64,000 nt of DNA from Hansfordia pulvinata (Eukaryota > Ascomycota > Sordariomycetes > Xylariales): assembly GCA_006538405.1 (NCBI GenBank), contig BJKQ01000006.1:1697001-1761000 (forward strand). The letters are read 5' to 3'. Made by a program: the position numbers and the translations under genes. This document shows, in pieces, positions 12,176-21,946 of the stretch (position 1 is its first letter; each line of letters opens with the position of its first letter). The notes below the pieces were generated by a model. It was not told the DNA's origin and ran no database searches. It saw only the letters and a list, made by a program, of their open reading frames with translations.

Positions 12176-13880
12176 GGCGGCCCGCCCCGGCTGTGGCTGG
12201 GGTTTGCGCGCGTCCGACAAGTCATCAGTATATCTCGTAGATCACCCTCAACCCAGCCCGAAACCCATGTGGCCCATGAGACGCAGAGGGGATGTCTGTC
12301 CGGGGGCCGGCCTGCCCCAGTGTACCAGTCAGCAGTCACCAATCACTTGCTGGGGACATGCCTGTCTTGGAATTCATCCGCACCTCCTCCTGTCCGTACT
12401 CGTAGTGTTCCGAGCCCAAGCCTATTCGCGGGGAGAGTGGGCGGGCGGGCACTGCCAAGGCCATTGCCATGCGCGCGCAATGAGGAGGACGACGACAGAG
12501 ACACGCAACGTCGATATCAGGCCCTGGATGACAAGGCCACGAGGCAGACAGCCACGGACCAGACTCCCCAGGCTCCTTACTCGTATCCGTCACGCCTGGA
12601 CGGGGAGCAAGGGCCGAAGAGCGAATAACGCCGCACGCATGTCTTTGATCTGCCCCCCAGCCGCGTCCTTGCGGGTTTGCCCGTCGGCCGTCTGTGCTTC
12701 TTCCGGCGCTTACTCACGAGCGTGCTGCCAAAATGCCACTGGGGAATCACGGCGGCTGCCACGATGAGGGGGGGGGCCGGTCCTGACAGTGAGACCCGGA
12801 TATGCCCATCGCGCCGATCGAAGCCGTACTCCGTAAGCGTGGCGCCCATGTACCACAGAGCGAGTGCGCGTCAAGCCATTAGCCATTGGAAATACAACCA
12901 ACACAACGCTCGGCCGAGTATGCCTTTCGCCAGAATGTCGCAGCATGAGTATACCGCCGACTCTAACATGCGCTCGCCAGTGGAAGCCAGAGGGGCGCCT
13001 TCCTCGAGTTGAGCCGCCCGGCCCGGGAGGGCAGGAGCGACTTCCGCGCCGGGCAATGAATGCAAACGCCCAATCGGGAACACGTCTCGACCGTATACTC
13101 GTGCCGTATACTTCAGATAGGAATTTGACGGGACGCAAGAGTCACAACCCACCAGCATCACCGGTCCTCCCGTGTCTCCTCGGGTCATGTCGGGATCGCT
13201 CAACCTCGACCCGGGCACCAGAGATGACTCATCCGCGGCCGCAGGCCTAAAACACCCCGACTTGCTTCTTAGTCGCAGAGACTAGCCTTGATCGTGAGGG
13301 TGAAAGCCGCACCTGACCGATGAGGTTTTTTCAATTTCGTCTCATTATTACCTTCACCCGTGTCGTCAGCCGGAATGGACTGAGCAAGAGGAGTCTTGGC
13401 TGCGGGCGAGGCTGGCGGTCCTGGGCCTGTGTTGTCCGCCGCCGTGAGTCGATGCGGCTGTTGATAGCCGGCCAGCTATCCGCCCAGCCGCCCAATGGCA
13501 GCGCTCCGGTTGTCAGCCCCTCCATCTCCTCCAGCCCTTGTGCCTCGAAGGGGGGGGAGGGGGGTTATGGGACAGAGTAGCATCCAATGCGAGGCCAAGG
13601 CCACGGGGTCAGCGGACACAGACACCAGCAGTGCAAGCAAGCCACGGCTGAGCGCGACCTCAGTGTTTTTTCCCGCCACGGGCTGGCATCGGGGCATCTT
13701 CGCATCCGTCATAAAAAAAGGGCTCGACCTGCATTTCCCCCCCTTTTCCCCTCGTCGTTGTTCAAAGAAAGACCTTGACTCAAAAGGGTAGGGTAGCCCG
13801 CCTCTTTTCTCATCTTCGCCGGGCCAAGGGAGACCACCTACCGCAACATCCTAGACAAGACGGCCCCAGACCAGACAGCT

Positions 13881-16039
13881 ATGGCCGACCACCTCCTCCG
13901 GGCCCTCGCCCAAAGCGTCGCGGCGTCCCCGCTGGCCTTCCTGCTGCTGGCCGTCGTCCTCCCCCTCGCCGCCGCCGCCGCGCTGCGCTCGCGATCCCTC
14001 ACGTCCCTCGGCCGCCGCGATAGCAGCAGACTGCCCCTACCTCCCGGGCCCCCCGGTCTGCCTGTCCTGGGCAACCTCCTCAACGTGCCGCTGGACGGGG
14101 CCTGGCGCACGTTCCACGACTACGGCAAGCCTCTAGGCCAGCAGAAGGCCAGAGGCGCGGGGGGCGGCGGCGGCGGCGGAGAGAGCGGCGGCGGCCCGGA
14201 GCCGCTGCTGTACGCGCACTTTCTGGGCCAGGAGATGGTGGTGGTCAACACGCACGAGGCCGCGCAGGAGCTCTTCCATTCTTCTTCTTCTTCTTCTTCC
14301 AGTGGCGGCGGGACTAACAATCTCAACGACCGACCTCGCGCCGCCCTGCTGGAGGCCATGGAGGGTGTCGCGCCCTACGAGAGCAAGACGATGATCGCGC
14401 GCAGCTACGACGCCGTGTTCCGCGCCCACAGCCGCGCGACGGCCCCCGGGACCGCGGCGCCCGCGCACCTCGCCCGCTGGCACGCCCTGATGGACCTGCA
14501 GTCCGGCAGGGCGGTCCTGGGCCTCCTGCGGAAGCTTGGGGGCGATGGTGACGGGGAGGGGGGGAAAGGAGACGAAGAGAGGAAAGAGGGAAGAAGAACA
14601 AGGGGAGGAGGGGCAGGAGTACATGCCGAGGGCAAGAAGAAGAAGGAAGAAGGGTTCGCGCCGCAAGGGGACGGGTCGATGCTGGTCGGCTCGGACGCGC
14701 TGACCGAGTACCTGCTGGCGGCGCAGACGGCGCTCGTGCTCGCGGCGTCGTACGGCCGGCTGCCCCGGTGGCCCGCCGGATTGGGGAGCAAAGACGAAGA
14801 AAAAGAAGGAGAAGGAGAGGAAGAGGAAGAGGACCCGTGGCTGGCGCGCCACGTCCGCGAGCACAAGGAGTTCCTGCTCATGCTGGAGCCCAGCCCCGTC
14901 GACCTGCTCCCTTGCCTCGCCCGCCTGCCCCTCTGGCTGACGCCCTGGGGACGCACGGCGCTGCGCGCCCGCGAGCTCGAGCCCGGCTACCTGCGCGACC
15001 TGCGCGGCGCCCTGGACGGGTGGCCATCTCTCGCCCCTTCTGCCTCTAAAGACGGCAGGGTTGGCGACGACGACAGCGACGACGACGAACAGCAGAAGCC
15101 GCCAGTCTGGTCCCTCGCGCGGCAGGCCCACGCCGTGGCCTCCCGCAGCAGCGGCAAGACCGGCGGCAGCAGCAGCAGCAGCAGCAGCGCCCTCGACATC
15201 CCGGACGCCGACGTGGCCAAGTCGGTGGCGATGAACGCCATCGCGGGCTCCGAGACGACGCCCAAGGCGACCATCTGGCTGGTCCTGGCGCTCGCGGCGC
15301 AGCCGGCCCTGCTCCGCGAGGCGCACGCGGCGCTGGACGCGGCCGTGGGCAGGGGCAGGCAGCCGGTGCTCGCGGACCGGCCCCGGCTGGCGGCCGTCGA
15401 GGCCCTCGTCCTCGAGACGCTGCGCTGGCGGCCCCTGGTCCCCTTCGGCCTGCCGCACCGGGCCCGCGCCGAGGCCGCCTTCCGGTGCCGCTGCCGCGTC
15501 CCCGCCGGCGCCATGGTCGTGGCCAACACGTGGGCCATCGGCAGGGACCCGGCCGGGTTCCCGGGCGCCGCGGGCGGGACCTGGACGAGTTCAGGCCCGG
15601 GAGGTGGCTGGTCGACCGCGATGGCGAGGAGGGGAGGGGCCATGACGATACTACTGCTGCTACTGCTGCTGCGGCCGCCCCCGCGCACCGCCTCCGGCAC
15701 GACCTCCCGACGGCCGTCTTCGGCTACGGGCGCCGCACGTGCCCCGGCCGCCGCGTCGCCGAGGACGGCCTGTTCCTGCAGGCGGCCCGGCTCCTGTGGG
15801 CCTTTGACTTTGCGCACGAGCCCGAGCTGGAGCCCGGGGCCGGGGCCGGGGCGGGAGCGCTCGACACGGAGACGACGCGGACCCGGCAGCTGACCGTCGA
15901 GCCGGCGCCGTTCCGGCTGCGCATGCGCGCCCGCGGGCCGTGGGTCCGCGACGTGATCGCCCGCGACGTCGCCCGGTCCGACGCCGCGACGGACGGCGGG
16001 CGCGACCTGCGCTCCGTGCTCGGGACGATGACGCGGTGA
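13881..16039 (+). CDS. Cytochrome P450 monooxygenase with low-complexity inserts and a -1 frameshift
   Basis: A heme-thiolate monooxygenase, probably anchored in the ER by its N-terminal hydrophobic segment, followed by the proline hinge LPLPPGPPGLPVLGN. The I-helix oxygen-binding motif AGSETT lies at about residues 455-460 and the ExxR motif ETLRWRP at about 512. The heme-binding loop FGYGRRTCPGR begins at 15719 in the next frame. The frame changes once between about 15545 and 15590, in a G/C-rich stretch, consistent with one lost base; the second frame ends with TGA at 16037-16039. Restored length is about 719 residues, well above the usual 500-540, because of inserts: a Gly-rich run near residue 92, poly-Ser at about 134, a charged Gly/Glu/Lys block at about 222-270, an acidic block at about 305, and poly-Ser at about 432. 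The start region resembles fungal secondary-metabolism P450s, but the substrate is unknown. Confidence 0.85.
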
Positions 16040-16344
16040 GAGGTGGATGAAGGACGGAGGCGGCGGCGGCGGGTGCCTTGTGCTGCTGCTGCTGTATATT
16101 AGTGTCTGTACTCTACTCAATACTTGACGATCTTGATGCCCTCAGGCAATTCCATCAGACTGCCCGCCTATATCAGCTTCACAGCCGGGAACAAATAGAT
16201 GTAAGGTAGGTATCACGATAAAAGCATACACACGGGAGTGTTTCTTGCCTGGAGGTCTCAGAGAGAAAAGAGATGCCACCAGCACCACCACCACTACTAC
16301 TAGATCGCTGACCATGAGACCGTCGGGTTGAATATGGCTGCTGC

Positions 16345-17347
16345 TCGGCAGTCAGACGCCGGCGTCCCCGGGGCCTTTCGACGACGCCGACGAAAAGTTG
16401 GACGACAGCACGTCGTCTTTTGCCTGGGATCTCGAGCTGGGCAGGAAGACGCTGTACGACGGGACAGTGAAGCACTCTATGGAGCAACAGATGATCAGAG
16501 ACACGACCAACGAAGGTCTCGGACTGAGAAGTGAGAGCTCCCTTCTGTCCAGCCTTCAACGTTGACACACCCGTCACAACTCGACTCTCGTGATCATCAT
16601 GGCCCCCTGGAGAGAAATAAATAAACGAGGCGATCGGAAGCTGAAGAATAAGGGGGGAACCCTACCAGTCCCGAAACCCACGCGCAAGCTGGGCCAGCTC
16701 GTCTATCTGATCAACCCGTTTGTCGGCGCCGCGGCACTGGCAGGCAGGCCCGAGGGCACCATGCCCAAAGGCTCAACGGTGACGTGCGCCCCGCCGCGCG
16801 ACGGCGGCATTATATACGAGGGTGTCGAGGAGCACACCGTCTTCGACAAGCTGCAGTGAGCGTCCTGGGCCAAAGAAAAGAAGAGTGTCGGCACGTCAGG
16901 GGTATCCAAGTAAGAAAGCCAAACCGCCGCCTTCGCCTTCACGCAGCCGACCCAACCCGCGGACGCGGTTCCCTATCCGCCAGGTCGGCCTGGCCGTGTC
17001 GTCCTGGAAAAGCGAAAGGCCATCCTGCTGTTCTTCAAAGAGACGGCGACGCTGAGCCAAGCCTTCGCCGTGTGAGTTGTGCACCGGGTCGTTTACAACA
17101 GCTCCTCCTAGCGACCAGGGCTCTCATCATGGCTGACTCTTTTCCCTTTCCTCTCCCCCCCCCCCCCCATTTTCTCACTAGCTACACGTCCTTCTTCGTC
17201 ACAGGCAGCAAGACATTCCCATCGTCTCTAGGCGCGTCCGGGGGCCTGGGTCCACCTCGGTTTCTGAAGGGCGGCCGACGAGGTGTGCGGGCACACTGTG
17301 CGCGCCCTCGACGAGCACCCGAGGCTACACCACAACCCCGTTGCTAA
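16345..17347 (+). pseudogene. Unresolved multi-exon gene or gene remnant, function unknown
   Basis: Several short segments look coding and are separated by plausible introns, but they do not join into one frame. Segment A (about 16350-16560) reads an acidic helix-like peptide containing SFAWDLELGRKTLYDG. Segment B starts at ATG 16599 and contains LVYLINPFVGAAALAG and GSTVTCAPPRDGG up to a possible donor at 16856. Segment C (about 16947-17071) contains VVLEKRKAILLFFKETATL. It joins cleanly to segment D (from 17182, YTSFFVTGSKTFP) across a 110-bp intron with donor gtgagt and acceptor ctag. Segments B and C are out of phase with each other. The LINP...TAPP-like spacing faintly recalls Asp/Glu/hydantoin racemases, but this is too weak to name. 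It could be a decayed gene, or one carrying the same single-base losses seen elsewhere in the window. Confidence 0.35.
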
Positions 17348-18758
17348 TCCCAATCGCGGGCGAGCGCGCTCGCTTCTTGAGGGCTTAGCCTAGCCGGAGC
17401 CACTTTCGGATCGCGGTCACGTACCAGCACAGAGAGAACAGCTGGGAGGTGCAGGACAGGTAGGCTTAGGTAGCGAGGTCACGACGTCCTTGTGTTTCTA
17501 CCCCTGAAGGACCGTTCACTAAGGGATTCCGAGGGCACGATTCAATAAATCACTGATGATAATCACTATATTGCCACCATTCATTCCACATTAATGCCAG
17601 GTTCTTATCGTTAGAGCGATTGGCAGGTCCATCATCATCGGGACTACTGCCAGGGCTCCCGAGACTCACAAGACACTTAACTAGTCGTGGAGCCGGGTTG
17701 TACACAAGACGAAGGTCAAGTCCACTGTGCTCTCCCTTTGACAGCATCACCGTCTCGGTCCCAAAATCAAAGTATGGCTTTCGCCGCCACAAATGGCTTC
17801 CGGGCCTGTCTCATCATCGCCAAAGAGTGATCATGAGAGTGTCCCATGAGTGATCCCCGGGGCTCTCCTCTCCTCCTGGCTCATCTCCACTGGCGGCATC
17901 CAGCTCCTCCTTAGTGACAAGGAGGGGAAGGAGACTTCAATGGCGCGGTCTTACGGACCAACATTGGCTGAGCAAGGCGAGCTATCATGGCCATGAAGTC
18001 GAAGTCACCTCTTGGCCGCCTGCTCCGGGGCACGATTCGATAGGTCGATTCGATAAGCGAACATGCCGTTTAGTTGGGTGTCGCTGGTCCGCGGCAGGTG
18101 TTGGCCATGACGGCCCCCCTACACTCTGGGTCCGGATAGAGCTTCCCACAAAGCGTTCTTCAGCTCGGCTTCAAGTCGGATCAGCAAGGGGAGCATAATC
18201 ACTTCTACATGCAGCGCATAAGGTCCCGTGACGCCCTTGACGTCCTCGTCACCAGGCTGACGGTGGATGGGTGAGGTCACAAGTGGCTGGCTCCATTCAA
18301 TGACTGCACTATCGGGCCGAAGGATCAAAGAGTAGTAGTTCAGGGTAACCTAGCACTGGTTCTTTCCTGACCACCCTTTTTTTTGTGGATTTGCGCCGGG
18401 GTGCTGGTGATTGTTGTTGGCCCAACGGATTATGCACCTCCGAAGAAATTTGTTCTGCATGTTGCACTTCACCGATCTGTGACGCGTAATCCAGAAAACT
18501 AGATTCGACGTCCCGCGCAGAGCCGTTCTCTTGCCCACCCTCGTCCAACGCGATGGTATCGGCTTTGGAGTCAGCTGCATTTTGCGGGTCGTCTCCTCCA
18601 ACATGATCCTCGTCAGACGCCGGGGTTGACGGAGACGTTGGGAGCCCCAAAACATCTGTTTCTCTGCAATCAGCCAAGCCAAAAACTGTGACACGGGCAG
18701 CGAGCACTGATGAAAGCGGAAAGGTCGACAGAGGGGAGGGGGTGAACGCGAGTTGTTC
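17348..18758. other. Intergenic; possible alternative 3' exon of the dynamin gene at its right end
   Basis: No gene is recognised between 17.35 and 18.3 kb. A frame on the minus strand from 18706 to 18309 could be a last exon of the neighbouring dynamin gene: a gtacgt donor at the end of the upstream exon (GGCGATG|gtacgt) can join in phase to an acceptor tcag before 18706, adding about 133 Ser/Glu/Asp-rich residues. This is an alternative to stopping at 18759. Confidence 0.35.
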
Positions 18759-20936
18759 TCAGTACGTACCATCGCCGCCAAACATTTCGAAGCGTTTGCA
18801 CGTATCGAAGCTCTGTTGAAGGTCGCGCTTCAACTTCTGAAGGCTACTCCTTTCGTTGCGCGTCTCCGTTGTCTCTCCGGCAATTTGTGACATCAGCTCG
18901 GACGACATCTCGGCGACCGAGACTGGGGTGAAAATTTTTGGCAAAGCTTTCAAAAGAGCCACCTCCACGACCTCGACGGCCACGTCGTCGATAAGACGTT
19001 TCATTGCGACCTTGTAGTACGCAGCCATGCAACTTGCTGCCTCCCGGGCTGAGAACATGTCCATGTCGCGTTCGACGACGTCTTTCTGAAGGTGAGCTGC
19101 CAATGCGGAGACGGCAAAGGTGAAGCTCAATTCTTCCGAATACTGGCCTCTCTTTAGTTCGAAAAATTTGCGAAGGACTTTGGAAAGTCTATCGCTCTCG
19201 TGTGCAGCGCGCATCTTGATGACGGTGTCGGTGAAGTAGTGGTTGTAGGTGACAGGATGGCCACTCTCGTGGGGCCGCAGAAGTTCGTTCTTGCGAGCCT
19301 GCATAGCGTTGAGGGCGTTTTTGAGGGGGCACTCGAGCACCTGCAGATAGAGGAACCTCGCTGATCCGGCGTCATTGAGGGCGTAGTCCACTAATAGCCG
19401 GATGAAGCGCTCAGCGGCCTTCCAAACTTTGTGGACATGCTCGGAAAGGATACCTCTCCAAGGCCGGGACTGCTCGACGAACAAGGTCGCAATGATCATG
19501 GGATTAAATGTGCCGGAAAGCTCTCGTCCGCGTTCTCTTCGCATGAGGTCGACCACGTGAGCCAAATACTCCTCCCGTGCCACATCCGCAGAATTTGAGT
19601 CCGATACTGTGTCGTGCTCACCTTGCCGTTTCATAACTTGGTACTCGTGCCCTCGCCTGCTGACGTCATTGGCAAATCCCTGGTTGAGGTTCTGGATGAC
19701 TGCGCGAAGACGCTTCTCGGAGCCTTCGCTTGACCAGGGGTCTCCGAAGAACGGGTCGTTGTAAGTCCCCTCTATGGCAGACCTGAGAAGCGATTGGAAC
19801 GATTGGCTGGCTGACAGTAGATAGCGTCGCAGTTCCCCTCGGTGGTTCTCGGCTGACCCAGCTTCTCGAGCTTTTCATGGCATGACGCCATCTTGTGCTC
19901 CAGCTCCCGAATCAGACTGGGCAGAGTGGCGGCGATGTGCTTCAGCAGAAGGCTGCTGAGCTTTGTTTTGAGTTCGTCGACGCCGAGAGAAGAAGAAGGG
20001 AGCTGGGTCCAAACCCCTTCCGAGAAGAACAGCCTCTCTTGGACATCCCTCTTGGAAAGGTCCCACTGCCCCGATTCCTTCTCGGAATCTCGATTCTTGA
20101 GGACATGCCAGCCCAGGTTGAACTCAAATTCTTCATTCCGGGCCAGTGCGACGTACTGTTCCTCGCTTTCGGAACCGGGAGTGAGAGTGTCGGGCTTAGT
20201 GATGACTCCTATCTCGCAGTCAGCGCGTGAAGGAGTATACAAGCAGACTCTATTACATACCCAGAGTTCGACGACGGTCGTTGTCGGCCTCACTGGCCAG
20301 ATTCAGGACGATCTGATTCGCAATGTCGTTCTTGGCGGAAACCACGGCCAAGATGATGCTCCTTGGCTCCTTCATGTAGGATCGGACGACATCTCGAATC
20401 AGGTCGCGGTCCTCGGCTGTCTGGGACCGGGTGGGAGAGTGAATCAGGCCCGGCAAGTCAACGATGGTGAGATGGGGCTGGTTGGGGCCGGTGATCTCCA
20501 CACGAAGCAGATCTTTGGTGAAGGCTGCACCGGTTGTAGAGACGCCCATGACACCTTTGGCCTCCTCAATGATGCTTTCCAGACTGTCGAGGTCATCGAT
20601 GTCTCGCTGAAAGCGGCTGAATTGTGCATGCTCAGCCTCGCTGCGTCCCTCGTGAGGCACGATGGCGACGCTGGAAGCTGAGTGGGCTTTTCGTCGGAGG
20701 ATCAACTCTGTTGGGAAGCGGGTGCAGGTGGAAGCTTTTACGGGGAACCTGACCCCAGAGATAGCCTCGAGGACAGAGCTTTTCCCCGAAGATTGGTCAC
20801 CACAGACGATGATCTGTGGAAGGGAGACCTCCCTATTGATGCCCTGTTGGCGGAGGTGGTCGATGGCATCGAGTATCTCGGCCTGTTTGATGTTGCCGAT
20901 CTCATTCAGGCCGTTCGGGAGGATATTGACTGCCAT
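18759..20936 (-). CDS. Dynamin-like (Mx-type) large GTPase, -1 frameshift
   Basis: A fungal dynamin-superfamily GTPase, expected to self-assemble on membranes. Exon 1 runs 20936-20261 and exon 2 from 20208, with a 52-bp intron between (donor gtatgt, acceptor atag) that splits the codon before VITKPD. G1 is GDQSSGKS (residues 46-53), G3 is DLPG (160-163) and G4 is TKPD (about 229-232). The stalk and GED-like region read on to FEMFGGDGTY. No PH or proline-rich tail is visible, as in the Mx-like fungal DLPs. After GQPRTTEG the frame must move back one base at the CCCC run 19835-19838 (plus-strand letters) to continue as ELRRYLLSASQSFQ. With that, the protein is about 708 residues. The stop is at 18759; an alternative spliced end down to 18309 is possible. 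Confidence 0.85.
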
Positions 20937-21946
20937 GGCTGATGTGCTTTGACTGCTGGTTGCTGAATAAGACTAGATATAAGGGATAGGTTGTTGTTTT
21001 CGAGTGAGATGAGCCAGATGGACGAAACCATTGACATATTGATCTGCGAAATATATTGGTTTAAATAAGAGCCCAAGTCGAGTAGGGAAGATTGAGAGGT
21101 ATGCCTAAACTCGGAGCGGCATATGCACCGCTGCCCAGTCGCTCCAATACTCTGTTCTGCCTCACTCCGAATCGTACGTTGCATCAGGTAGGAAGGTACG
21201 GGCCATTTCTCGTTGTCTTGGCCACAACCCCTTTCGCTCCGCGTGCCGCAAGTCTCGACTTCGGCCGTTGAAACCAGCCTCGTGATTTGTTCCACGTTGA
21301 TCGAGGCCATTGGTGATTATAGACAAAGGCGCATTTGATGCATGACCTTACTTTCTTTGCGGACAGTGCGATGCTGCGGGGACAATGATTGGATCTGTAC
21401 CATCCCGGCCGCCCGCAGCCTGCTTGAATGATACGGACAGACACTTGAGACCGGGAAAGCCAGTCTCTATCCGGCGGCCGATGCAACCTGAGCGCGGGAT
21501 GATCCCGAAGAGGATCACGCCATGGCTGTCCTTATTGGCTGCCCCGAGCAGGTTGGTTCGATATCTGCACTGGTTACAGCTGAGATGTGAAGCATATGCA
21601 CATTGCTCGAGCCGCGTGCTGATGCAGAGCGACCGTCATCATCGAGCTAACACGCAGACGGTCCGTATGAGCTTTTTTTCAGACACCGGCTGGGGAGGAG
21701 AGGGGAGAGCGGGGCAGGGACGGACGTACCTCTCTGTCAGTCTGCCAGCCTGCCAGGCATCACATGGCATTTACCATTGTAGTTCCGCTCGTAGATACGA
21801 AAATCCGTGGGCCTTGATGTAGCGGCTCGGCAGTGTTTTGATACTTATATTCTGCGTAGATGTGATCTTGTCTGGGCACGCTAATGCGTGAGCATATTGT
21901 CTGGTCGATTTACCCAAGTCATTCAATTGCCTGCACCCCGACCCAA
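20937..21946. other. Intergenic region between the dynamin and rad17 genes
   Basis: About 1 kb containing the dynamin 5' leader and the rad17 3' end. Short frames here show no domain. I see no further gene. Confidence 0.5.

Larger units (their letters stand above)
9818..13880. other. Long low-complexity intergenic region
   Basis: About 4 kb without a recognisable gene. It holds an ACG/ACA triplet run (about 9940-9993), a GGAT/GAAC tetranucleotide block (about 10154-10216), a GCTT run (12156-12175), AG/CT-rich tracts (about 10790-10840, 11030-11130, 11990-12015) and TACGAGTA-type octamers at 11336-11343, 12397-12404 and 12578-12585. Long frames on both strands are driven by GC bias and simple repeats. 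I see no domain in any of them. Confidence 0.5.

Noticed and set aside
11576..12628. A 350-codon plus-strand frame
   Set aside because: Composition is simple-repeat and Arg/Pro/Ser-rich, with no recognisable motif or splice context.
12577..12849. Minus-strand frame with a hydrophobic stretch
   Set aside because: Too short and isolated, and it gave no homologous family in memory.
13881..17347. P450 plus neighbouring gene as a secondary-metabolite cluster
   Set aside because: No polyketide, peptide or terpene synthase or tailoring enzyme is present nearby.
18034..18060. Repeated GATTCGATA, considered as a recombination or attachment site
   Set aside because: Only two short copies with no mobile gene nearby.
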